The translations under genes were made by a program, and so were the position numbers. Shown piece after piece: positions 53,615-64,000 of a stretch of DNA of 64,000 bases (the first letter of the stretch is position 1; each line of letters starts with the position of its first letter). The DNA is from Scilla litardierei (taxonomy: Eukaryota > Streptophyta > Magnoliopsida > Asparagales > Asparagaceae): NCBI GenBank assembly GCA_030789695.1, contig CM061142.1, forward strand, positions 571,445,281 to 571,509,280, written 5' to 3'. The notes under the pieces are model-generated. The model was not told where the DNA came from. It made no database searches and worked only from the letters and a program-made list of their open reading frames with translations.

Positions 53615-55480
53615 ATGGGAAGCTGGCGTGACACTACCCGACCCCACTTTTTGACGGAACTAACTATCCAAATTGGAAGATAAAGATGATGTACCATCTC
53701 CAATCACTTGACTTGGACATTTGGGCAATTACAAAGAACAGATACAATTGCCCGACTACACCCATGGAGATGTGGGAGAGGGAGGTAAGATAGAAAGGTT
53801 ATTTAAATGCAAAAGATATGAATGCTTTGTTTTGTGCACTTATAATTACCTTATTCACATGTGTATCACAACGTGAAAATGCTCTTCAAATTTTGCACAT
53901 GTTTTAGGTAACACACCAGGGAACAGATAATGTAAAAGAATCATGTATCAACATGTTGAATTCTAAATTTGAGTCATTCAAAATGCTTGTGAATGAATTA
54001 TTGTTCAAATGAACACTCGTTTTTCCAAAATTATTAATGATCTTGTCGGGTTAGGCAAAAAGATGTCTATGTATGAATATGTTATGAATTTCATTAGGTC
54101 ATTGAGACCGGAATGGAAATTGAAGACGACGGCCATTCATAAGGCATCTGACATGAACAAAGTGAATATGGAAGAGTTAATGTGCAATCTCATGGCGTAT
54201 GAGAATGAACTAAATGAAGAGAAGGAAGAGGCACAACCCAAGAAGAAGAGCCTAGCATTCGAGGCTAAAGTGAGTGACACAAAATCAGAGTTCTCAGAAA
54301 AGGATGAGAAAGAAATAGCACTTCTTTCCAAAAGCTTCAATAAGCTCGTACGAGGTATGTTTTCTAAACGACATCCTTGTTTGGATAAAGATATTATTTG
54401 TTTTGGTTGTAAACACATAAGGAGGGATTGTCCCTTGGAGAGAAATAAGGACAACATGAGGATATAAAGCAAAGATATGAGGAGAAGAAGCAAAGAAAAT
54501 GACAAAGGCAAACCACGGATAATGAGATGAGAAAGAGAAGGAGCTACACGGAAGAAAAATTGAAGAAGCCAAAGAAGAAGGCATTTGCAGCATGGGACCG
54601 TAGAGATATAGAGGATAGCTCGGAAGAGTCAGCATCATCATCCTCCTCGTCATCGGAGGAAGAACTGGAGGAGAGAGCACACATGTGCTTTATGGCTTCA
54701 ACATCGAAGGTAAGTACATCCACTCAAATTAGCGACATAGCTAATTGTAACAATAGTGATAGTGATAATAATAATGATAGTGATGATAATGAATATGATA
54801 GTGATAGCTTTGAATTTTATGTTAATGGTGCTTATGATGAGCTTTATAGTGCGCATGAGAAATTGATTAGTAAGTACCTTGAATTAGAAAAGATGCATTA
54901 AAATGTAATATAAAAGATTTAGAAGAAGAAAATCATAGGTTAAAACCAGAATTAAGCAAATTAAAGGAGACCCCAAAGAGCTAACACTCCTTAATCAAGA
55001 ACTAGACAATGATAACAAAAGACTTAATTTGGAGAACCAAATCCTAAAACATGAAAATAGAAGTCTTCTTAACAATTCTAAAATATTGAAGACTAGGATA
55101 GAAAAACTAAGTAACGAGGAAGAATCTTCACTTAATAATTAGTATAATGACTTATACGTTAATGTTCAAAAGTTTAATAAAAGCACATAGACATTAAAGG
55201 ATGTAATACGATCTCAATTAGTTAACAACAATAAAATCAGATTAAGATATGATCCAATTGCTAAAACTAGTAGTTTTAGGTCTCCTAACAGCCATTATAA
55301 TCAAATATTTATTAGAAAGACCATCCCTTCAACTTCAAATCCTAATAAGATAAAACCAATTAAAATATGGGGTTCAAACCAGCATTTAATGATTATGTAA
55401 CTAAGTTTATGCAAGCCCTACATAATTCACATAATTACAAGTTTGTGAAAAAAGGGAAATCTAAACCCAATTAGATTTGG
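53615..55480 (+). pseudogene. E8: SIRE-type copia gag remnant
   Basis: Starts with DGTNYPNWKIKM (53653 on), the copia gag opening, then in another frame 54009-54467 (MNTRFSKIINDLVGLGKK, acidic linker, FGCKHIRRDCPL as a degraded CCHC), then 54527-54901 (KKAFAAWD, Ser/Glu/Asp-rich, CFMA), and a coiled-coil part up to about 55480. The layout fits SIRE/Maximus-lineage gag. Stops near 53788 and 53909 and several frameshifts. No protease or pol follows. Confidence 0.75.
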
Positions 55481-56203
55481 ATTCAAAGGTGATTAGATTA
55501 GGTTTATAACCTAAGTGGGATACCCCAATGAAATCCTTGGTATCTCACAAAATTTAAGGGATAATTAATGCATGCGTATGATTGATTGATGGTGTACATG
55601 CTAGGTTAGAAATCTCTAGTTTTAGTTTGGAGAGATAGTGGTTTCGAGTAGAGCTTTAGATATGATCTTTCTTGCAATAGCCGACCCCACTGAAGTTGAC
55701 TATCTTTTGAACTGGAGCCGACTACTTTTAGAGCACATGCCCCGTCCCTTTCGGGAGTCGACCGCAGTTCATGTGGTAGTCGACCGCTGATGTTACGGGA
55801 GCTGACTATCGTTGTCGAATTTATTTTGATTCTTTTCAAACTTTTTGCGGGTTTGTGGGTTTGTTTTGAGTCTAACGTATCTTGACCAGACTCTTATTGG
55901 GTATGTATGACTAAAAACTACTTAGATGTGTTAATCTAAGCCCTTTATTCATAGATCTATAGGTTAAATGAATTCTATTTGGATTAAAACCCTTGAATAT
56001 CCCCAAAACTCCTTCATCTCACTCTACACCCCCAACAATCGAAATTCCCTTAAATTTCAGAGATTTTCTTAGCTTGATCTTAAGTCTCCAGTGATCAGGA
56101 GGACTTTGTGAAGTTTTCAACTTTGATTGGGTATATTTGTCTAATCTCATCTCATTTCATCATCATTTGCATCATATTTGTAGTTGCATCTCCCCACGCA
56201 CAG
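55481..56203. other. Unassigned, possible SIRE LTR remnant
   Basis: Contains GTCGAC-type motifs (AGTCGACCGC near 55757 and 55784) reminiscent of the SIRE palindrome cluster, and plant-leader-like TC-rich sequence near 56000-56060. No ORF is supported. Confidence 0.35.
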
Positions 56204-58020
56204 TGTAAGGACCCTTGCTATGAGGAAAACACTAGAAGGGGGTTGAATAGTGTTTATAAAATTTAAACGATAGTTATACAAATTTAAATTCCTAACCAAC
56301 AATAAATGCAGAATTATAAATAAACCCAAATTGAAACAATGCTAACACAAAGTATGTTTCAAGGGTTCGAATTACCGAAGTCAACTTCGGACTTGTTCCC
56401 AGTAATCTTACATCCCTTCCACCCGGATACCACTGGATAATCAAGTTAGAACCCTAACTTGAGGTTTCCTTTAAACCCACTTGTAGTAACCCTACAAGTA
56501 AAATCGAAATACAATCGATGTCCTTGACACCCACAACTTGGGAGCAAGCAAACCATTCGCACAAACCGAGAGTTAAACTAATATCGAAAGATATGAAATA
56601 ATGAAATAGCAACACTTACAATAACATATGCCTTGAAGTAGAACTTGAAGGAGCAAGTGTGTTGTGTGTTGAAGTCTCTTCCAAGAAGAGAGAAAAGCCC
56701 TTTCTCTTGTCACCACCAATTGCCTAGAGGATATCACTTTGATTCTAGGTTGGAGAGCAAGAGAGAATAAGATTGGAATTTTAGGGCTTTTTAATTTGAG
56801 AGTTTTGAAAAACTAGACTATGAAAGCTAGGGTTTTTTAAGAGATGATCAAGAAGATGAGTAACCTCTTAGTGAAACAGTAGAAGCTCTCTTTATAGGTT
56901 CTCCAAAACCCTCAAACAGAATCCCCAAAACCCCCTTTGAAATCCATGGAGAAAAAGCCAACGGATAGACTTTACACATTCGACAGTCGACTGGTGAAGA
57001 AATCATAGTCGACTACTGCACTGTATCAGAGGGTATGTGAGAATTCAAACGGTAACTTACCACGTAGGACAGTCGACTGATGAAGGAAAGACATGCGTCT
57101 ATAAACCTCACAGGCGACTGAAAATCCTTCTACAGGCGATTGGCCGCAACCTAGGTAAGCTGAGAAAACTTAGAAAGTTTTGAGAAGACACGACAGGCGA
57201 CTGATGTGGAACACACAGATGCCTGTTCCATGGACAGGCGATTGTGAAACTAACATCAGTCGTCTGTCACTAATAACTGAAACTTTTTAGAGAGCAGAGT
57301 TTGCAGTGAAAGCATAGACATGAGACTGTTGAAGCATTGACAGTCGACTGTGCCTTGGACAGGTGACTGTCAATCCAACAGCAGTCGACTGGCCGTATGG
57401 AAAAGAAAACGGCCTTTAGGCAGGAGAGAGACATGCGACTGATTAACAAATCACATGCGCATGTAGCTTGGATATGTGCCTGTCTTTTGTACAACATTCG
57501 CCTGAATAGAGTAAACGCTAAAAGCCCAAAACCAATTGATAAAGTATGTGCATAATAGATGACTGTAGAACAAATCACAGTCGACTGTTTTGAGACATGC
57601 GCCTGTAAAACGTTCAGCAGTCGCCTGTTGAAATCCTAAAATGCACATGCTTAAGAAATGTGAATTGGAGTCTGAGGAAATGTGATCTAATAATTTCCTA
57701 GGATAGAAAAGAAGATGTGTGTGTGCTCCAACATAGTTCTACTTCTAAGCTACATAATAGAAGAGAATAAAAAGATTACATTTTGTAGAAACCTCTCTTC
57801 TATTCAAAGTATGAGCTTGAAGTCTTCTGGGAGCTTCAATCACAATCTTTAATCATCCAATCCCCTTTTCATGCTTTGATTGATCCTTGAGTGACACACA
57901 TTGCTAATTGATCTTCATGATATACTTAGGCAATGAATTAACTGCAAATAGGAGATTAGTCACAAGTATTTATGTTTGATCATCATCAACACCAAGTAGG
58001 GAGAAGTCTAATACTCAACA
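56204..58020 (-). mobile_element. 3' LTR of E9 (SIRE-type copia)
   Basis: 1817 bp; minus strand TGTTGAGTATTAGAC (58020) to CCTTACA (56204). Palindrome cluster CAGTCGACTG and variants (AGTCGCCTG, AGGCGACTG, ATGCGACTG) at 56984-57630, TATA box TATAAA (56891-56896, minus) 87 bp beyond the nearest copy, and small perfect hairpins at 56375-56390, 56441-56462 and 56479-56499. A polypurine tract (AAAAAGGGGGAGAC, minus) abuts it at 58021. Confidence 0.85.
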
Positions 58021-58876
58021 GTCTCCCCCTTTTTGATAATTACAAACAAACATAGACAAAAAAATAAATAATTGTGCTTAATGAAAACTTACTCCCCCTA
58101 CATAGATGCCAATCAAGTTAGTCAATATTTATAAGGGCATATATAGATCAATTGAAGCGAGCATGTAAGATATTCATGAATGAAATGATTTTAATTCTTG
58201 AAATCTAGGGTTTTATAATCCAAGTTCATTATATCTTACTCCCCCTGAATCTAAGGCAACTTCAATCTTAGATTCAAGTTTAGAATTTACTTAGCACATA
58301 ATTATGATATGTTTATTTCTCCCCCTATATCATTATCCAAAAGTGGGAGTAGAGAAACAACAACAATAGTGCTAAATAAGTACTAAAACAATCATGAGAG
58401 TCTAAAGATGGGATATACATCTAATGTGATGCCAAAATATAATCAAAAAATCACGAAGGTGCATCTCATTGATATATACCAAAAACTCATCAACGCACGA
58501 AATCTTAGTTGACTAAAGGAACGAGAATCCAATATCAACATTTCAAAAATGAGAAAAAACAAACGTCTCACATCACATCATGTATATAATAGAGCATACA
58601 AAGAGAGACAATTTCACAATGTACACACAATCAGCATAAAAAATTGAGACACAATGTGAAGCAGCCTATGATAAAATAAAAGTATCATCATATATATAAT
58701 CAAAAGATACAATGAGTACAAAAGACAACATCAACTCCATGTACATCAAAAATTATGATCAGCATACATATATCAACATCCATCAGTACAAAAAAAATCA
58801 AAATACTGACAGACACTCAAACTCTCAACCCTAACAAAATAAATCTAGGCCTAAGTGTGAGTAGTCTCTATGAAGT
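58021..58876 (-). other. 3' untranslated region of E9
   Basis: Between polypurine tract and env-like gene. Polypurine-like motifs (GGGGGAG on minus) recur near 58022, 58090, 58238 and 58320; only the first abuts the LTR. No gene supported. Confidence 0.6.
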
Positions 58877-60395
58877 TTCAATCCAAATCAGCAGCAGAGG
58901 GGTGTACTGGAGTAGCCAACTCAACTCGGAACTCCTGGACCTCTGAATCGTCAGGAATATCCTCTGGAGGAGGGGCAGTAGCAACAACAGTGGAGACATC
59001 CTGAGGAGCCAGAGAAGCAACTGACTCAGAAGCACTGTCAATAGCATGCTCAGAAAGCTCAGAGGTGACCGGAGAAAGAGGCTGAGAAGGCTGAGGAGAT
59101 GGCACAAAATACCTGAGATGATCAGGGAATGGAATGCCCTCATGCAGGAACATAATATGGAACAACTCATAAAGTCCAGACACCTTCTCGTCTAACAGAT
59201 CACGAGAGGGTCAGCGGATGAAGAGGCCTGATCAGTGGGTGGAACGGTGGATGAAGACGGAGCTGAAGAAGACTGCCTCTTCTTTGATGCCATCTGCAGA
59301 GCCGAAGAGGACTTCGACTTAGTAGAAGCATCGAGAAAAGGGCCAAGTGGCATGTGCTCATAAGGAGACAGATCAATCCCGAAATGACGAAAGACTAAAG
59401 TGAGGAGACCTCCATATGGAATGTGAGAGGAGGTAGTAGTGAACTCGACCTTGTCCATCCGATCAAGGAGGACTTCGGCCAAGTTCACAAACATGCCAGA
59501 GAAAATGGCATACATGCAGCGGAGGATCTCATGAGAAGGCAGATCAGAGGAACCATATTTCGGCAAGATGTTGGACTTCACCACTAGGTGAACAACCCAA
59601 CCTCGAGCAGAGAACATGGAAGCCCTGATGCCAGAAGAGAGATATGAAGGGATCACAAAGAACATATCCTGAAGGACAGTCTGATCAAGATCTGCAACGT
59701 CTGAGAGTGAAATATCAGCAGGTAAGGAGCCAATGGAAGGAATCTTAAGAATTGTTCCTAGGAGAGTAGGGTCAAGCTTGGTACGGGTCCCCTGAACAAC
59801 GGTGTCAATCACACCCGTGTCAGCATATTCACCGCGAATGCGGTTGGCATAAAATAGCTTGAAAAGGAATGGATAGGCACGAGGGGAGTCGACATGAGAG
59901 AATCGAAACAAATCACCCAATTCGGTCGATGTGAGAGTCTCGAATAGTCTCTCAGCGATAAAGGCCTGAAAACAATGAATCGCTCACGAAGGAGCTTGAT
60001 CCCAAGCATAGCAAGAAATTTTGCCAGAGAAGAATCGTCTCGACAAATGGGGACAAGAGGATCAGCAGGAGGAGGCCAGGAAGGATTTTGGCCTTGGGTT
60101 GATGCAGGAATAGTCTCGGGGTGGGTGTCAGCAGCCACACGAGTAGACTTAGACTCAGCGGTAGGCTCATTGATACGAACACCAATGTGTCTATACTGAC
60201 ACTTTTGAAGAGGCTCAACGAAGGCTTCTTCTTCGGTGGAGAAGAAGTGGAGTCGGAAGTATCCGAAACATTGGAGTGATGTTGCGGAAACTTGGTGCGG
60301 GCACTATATGGTTTCTTGGGTTCGACAGCATTGGGCTTATAGTTCCTATGTATCTTAGTAACAACGGCTTTCCCTTTGGTTTTGGGAGGAGCCAT
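58877..60395 (-). pseudogene. SIRE env-like gene of E9, frameshifted
   Basis: Minus strand, ATG at 60395 (MAPPKTKGKAVVTKIH), a basic and Ser-rich N-terminus, then three further open segments: 60138-59920 (CRDDSSLAKFLAMLGIK), 59920-59192 (GDLFRFSHVDSPRAYPFLF...) and 59183-58878 (MSGLYELFHIMFLHEG, acidic Ser/Pro tail). At least two or three frame changes separate them (near 60150, 59925 and 59188). Position between pol and 3' LTR matches the env-like gene of SIRE elements. No strong signal peptide or fusion-type segment is obvious. Decayed, but long open segments suggest moderate age. Confidence 0.72.
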
Positions 60396-60636
60396 CGCGC
60401 GAATCAAGAAACAAATGATAAAACTAGAGCACGAACGAACAAAAGAGAGGAGATAAACCTAATCCGCTACGATCGATGGGGAACGAGAGACCCAAACTCT
60501 TGATTGAGTGAACGGAAAAAGAGATCGACGGGTAGGATCTTCGAATCGACGAGGAAGACAAAGAAACGGTTGGAGTTCAAAGGAAGAAGCCGAGGGAAGT
60601 CGAACAGATGAGAGAGAAATAATCGACGACCTCGTG

Positions 60637-61050
60637 TATATATGAAGGGGTCAAATGAATCTGGATCGTTGGATCGTCAGATCAACGGCTCAGATCGAGT
60701 TAATGAACTGCTACTGAAGTTGACAGTCGAGTGAAATCGTCAGTCGACTGGATGAAAAGATAGAGATTAGCTTGGATAGACAGACAGTCACCTGTTGAGT
60801 AACTTACAGTCGCCTGTCGGAGAGACATTCGACTGGAAATTCCGCAACAGTCGTCTGACAGAGGATCAAAAAAATATTGAAAAAACAGAGACATCTCAAG
60901 ATTAGGACAGGCGCTTAATAAACAACTTGCAGTCGCCTGTCGGATAGACAGTCGACTGGAAAAAGTTCAACAGTCGCCTGTGCAAAAAATTCAGACTACA
61001 GAATAAAATTTAGAGTTGGGCAGTCGACTGTCGAAGGAATGACAATCGTC
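60637..61050 (-). promoter_or_regulatory. Palindrome cluster and TATA box before the SIRE env-like gene
   Basis: On the minus strand, CAGTCGACTG motifs and variants from about 61050 to 60724, then TATATA (60643-60637) 80 bp beyond the last one, then a TC-rich leader of about 240 nt to the env ATG. Same plan as the E9 LTRs (palindromes, about 86 bp, TATA). Suggests a separate env promoter; inference only. Confidence 0.55.
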
Positions 61051-61307
61051 TGTCCTGGTCCAAAAATGTACGGAGAGGTTGAAATCCAGAGGATTGAGAC
61101 AACTCACCGTAAGACCTATACCCTAACAATACTCTAATCAAGAAATCATTATCAAAATATTATAGATTAACATAAAAATCACGTAAATTAATCCAAACAA
61201 TCGAAATCATCAAAATCTGAAATACATCTCTTGAAAAATATATGAAAAACATATAGCATATCAAAACAAGAGAAGTGTAAAATGATGATATGAGTTCAAA
61301 GCATGAT

Positions 61308-62801
61308 TTAACATAAAAGAATGAACTCATATAATTCAGATTCACCCATAATCCCTAATTCTCCATGCAACCTCACAAATGAATTTTCTTTAAGAGGTTT
61401 AATGAAGATGTCGGCGATTTGTTTTTGGGTGTCAATGTACTCTAAGATGATGTCCTTCTTAGCTACATAATCATTAATAAAGTGTTGTCTCACATCTATG
61501 TGTTTGGCACGGGAATGATGTACCAGATTCTTGGAAAGACAAATTGCACTTTGGTTATCAACCATGATAGAGCAAGTATCACAATTGACACCATAGTCTT
61601 TGAGCGTGTGTCTCATCTAAAGAACTTGTTCACATGCAAGACTTGCGGCAATATATTCTGCTTCAGTTTGTGGACAATGATATCGAGTTCTGTTTCTTGA
61701 AAGCCAAGAAATTATGGAATTTCCTAGAAAATGGCAAGTGCCACTAGTACTTTTCCTATAGGATTTGCATCCGGCAAAGTCAGCATCACCATATGAGATT
61801 ACCTCATATGTGCTAGACTTAGGGTAGAGTAACCTATAATCTAGTGAATGATTAAGGTAGAGAAAAATTCGTTTAAGCGCAATCAAGTGTGACTCCTTAG
61901 GTCTAGCTTGATATCTAGCACAAAGACATACATAGAACATAATATCGGGCCTACTTGCGGTTAAGTAAAGTAAGCTACCAATCATACCTCGAGATAGACG
62001 AACGTCTACATCTTTTCCATTCTCATCCTTGTGTAGATGGGTTGTCGTACTCATGGGAGTCCATTTGCTTGAAGACAATTCCATCCTGAATTGCTTGATA
62101 AGCTCCCTGGTGCACTTTGTTTGATGTATGAAAGTTCCATCCTTCATTTGCCGAATTTGTAGTCCAAGGAAGTAGTTGAGCTCACCCATATGGCTCATTT
62201 CGAATTCATCCTTTATAGACTTAGAAAATTCTTGACAAAGATTAAAGTTAGTAGAACTAAATATTATATCGTCTACATAAACTTGAATTAACAGGATGTC
62301 ATTTTCATAATCTTCAATGAAAAGAGTTGAATCAACTTCATCCATTTTAAAACCTAAATCCAGAATAAAGGTTTTAAGTCGATCATACCAAGCTCTAGGA
62401 GCTTGTCTCAACCCATATAACGCTTTCTTCAGTTTGAAAATATGGTTTGGAAATTTTTCATGAATGAAACCGGGTGGTTGAGAAACATAAACTTATTTAT
62501 AAACAATACCATTCAAAATGCACTTTTAACATCTATTTGAAATAATTTAAAATTTTTATGGGATGCAAAAGATTAAAGCAATCTAATAGCTTCTAATCTA
62601 GCTACATGGGTAAAGGATTATTCGAAATCAATACCTTCCTCTTGCCGATAGCCTTGAGCTACTAACCTTACTTTATTCCTTATGATGACCTCGTTCTCAT
62701 CGGTCTTGTTCTTAACATCTACTTGGTCCCAATCACTTGGTGACCACTTGGAAGAGGAACGAGCTCCCAAACTTCATTTCTTTCAAATTGCATGAGCTCT
62801 T
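61308..62801 (-). pseudogene. E9 RT-RNase H fragment (SIRE-type copia)
   Basis: Minus strand. RT starts abruptly at ELMQFERNEVWELVP (62801 on), damaged up to about 62411, then APRAWYDRLKTF, LIQVYVDDIIFSS, MIGSLLYLTASRPDI (62411-61617) and RNase H with SYGDADFAGC, TEAEYIAASLACEQV, then KHIDVRQHFINDYV (61616-61308). Gag, protease and integrase are missing: RT joins the LTR at 62801/62802 without a primer site. Stops and frameshifts in the first 130 codons and one stop at 61617. Confidence 0.88.
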
Positions 62802-64000
62802 TGTAGGGTCACTGGCTATGAGGAAAACAATAGAATGGGAGGTTCAATAGTGTTTATGTAATTTAAAAAGATAGTTACACCAAATTAATTTCCTAACCAA
62901 CAAATAGTGCGGAATAAGTGTAAACACAAAATGAAACAAATACAAACTCAAGGATGTTTCAAGGGTTCGGATTACCCAAGTCACTTCCCGACTTGTTCCT
63001 AGTAATCCTACATCCCTTCCACCCGGTAAACAACCGGATACTCAAGTTAGAACCCTAACTTGATGTTTCCTTAAAACCCCACTTGTAGCAACCCTACAAA
63101 TGAAATCGAAATACACTCGATGTCTTTGACTCCCACAACTTGGGAGCAAGCAAACCACTCTCACAACCCAAGAGTAAATCAAATAACGAAAGTTATGAAA
63201 TATGAAATTAAGCAACCCTTACAATCACCTATGCCTTGAAGTAGAACTTGAAGGAAAAGTGTGTTGTGTGTTGAAAGACTCTCTTGGAAGAGATGAAAGC
63301 CATTTCTCTTTATTGCACCAAATTCCTAGAAGATTTTTCTTTGGTTCTAGGTTGGAGAGCAAGAGATGTAAGATAGGAATTCCAGGGCTTTTTGATTTTG
63401 AGAGCTTTGATCTTTAACAAAAATGAAAGCTTGAATGTTTGAGCAAGAGATGATCAAAGAGTCTAGCCTCTCAATGGAACAGTAGAGGCTTCTTTTATAG
63501 GTTTCTCAAACCCTCAAACTGAATCGCCAAAAAACCCCTTTGAATCCGTGAGGAAAAACTCAACGGATAGAATCTGAGCCCGCGACAGTCGACTGTTGAA
63601 GAACTCACAGTCGACTGCTGCACAGTGAAAGAGGGTAGGTGAGAATTCATAACGGTAACTTACCACGTGGACAGTCGGCTAATGAGGCATAGACGGTCGA
63701 CTGTTAAACCAACATGCGACTGTAAATCCTACACCAGGCGACTGGCCGTAAGATGGGTAAGTTGAGGAAATCTGAGAAAAGTCTGGGAATACAGGACAGG
63801 CGACTGATGAAGAGAAGACAGTTGACTGTTAAACTAAACATGCGACTATAATTTCTTCTACAGATGACTGTCAAGACCCTGATATTTTCTAGAGAGTTGA
63901 GTCATCAAAGAGGCTCAAAGACAGACGACTATTGAAGCATTAACAGTCGACTGTTCCTTTGTACAGTTGACTTTAAATCCAACAATAGTCGACTGGCCAG
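62802..64000 (-). mobile_element. 5' LTR of E9, cut by the window end
   Basis: Same orientation and family as 56204-58020; starts (LTR 3' end) TGTAGGGTC at 62802. TATA (63494-63499, minus), CAGTCGACTG cluster from 63586 to the end, hairpin TCAAGTTAG-AACC-CTAACTTGA at 63042-63063. About 600 bp of the LTR lie outside. Divergence from the other copy is substantial, so they may come from two insertions. Confidence 0.82.

Overview
This window is nuclear DNA of a flowering plant, almost entirely nested transposable elements with one broken host gene. The evidence is plant-specific retrotransposon lineages (Ty3/gypsy Athila, Tat and chromovirus; Ty1/copia including SIRE), Helitrons, hAT and Tourist MITEs, and a serine hydroxymethyltransferase (SHMT) gene with plant-like exons and introns. 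I cannot name the species. E1-E9 are labels I use for retroelements and H1/H2 for Helitrons.

1-22342 is a plus-strand Athila element (E1) whose 5' part lies left of the window. Its env-like gene is cut by a 770-bp hAT MITE (2053-2822, TSD CTTCCGAG) and by a 14.95-kb composite insertion (3493-18446, TSD CCCAC). The composite is one divergent plus-strand LTR (3493-5570) joined U5-to-U5 to a complete young minus-strand Athila, E2 (5587-18446, two 1819-bp LTRs). E2 keeps a broken pol and a 691-codon env-like ORF but has no gag or protease. E1 ends with its 3' LTR (20529-22342), which abuts a ~213-bp tandem array (22343-24527) and a minus-strand Tat-like element, E3 (gag start, primer site, LTR 24771-25872).

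25873-35421 holds the 3' exons of an SHMT pseudogene. A 5333-bp copia element, E4, is inserted at the start of one exon (28683-34015, TSD GTATT). 35422-46543 is a pair of abutting minus-strand Helitrons. H1 contains a decayed 7-kb copia element, E5, whose leader has a 50-nt poly-C run and G/C hairpins. H2 carries an exon of an SRS2/UvrD-type DNA helicase and a Tourist MITE. 47677-52440 holds a truncated Tat element (E6) and the 3' end of a chromovirus (E7). 53615-64000 holds SIRE-type copia remnants (E8 gag; E9 with env-like gene, RT/RNase H and two LTRs, one cut by the window end).

Three structural themes stand out. (a) Athila LTR leaders carry five hairpins with an almost invariant loop, TTGCAAGAGATTGG, on different but always complementary stems; a divergent LTR has other stems around the same loop. 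(b) Athila (CACTCGGCCGAGTG) and the unrelated SIRE elements (CAGTCGACTG) both cluster a family-specific palindrome about 80-95 bp upstream of the LTR TATA box, and again upstream of a TATA box in front of the env-like ORF. (c) The U5-to-U5 LTR junction keeps the U5-to-primer-site spacer on both sides and is flanked by a target-site duplication, as expected if two cDNAs were joined before integration.
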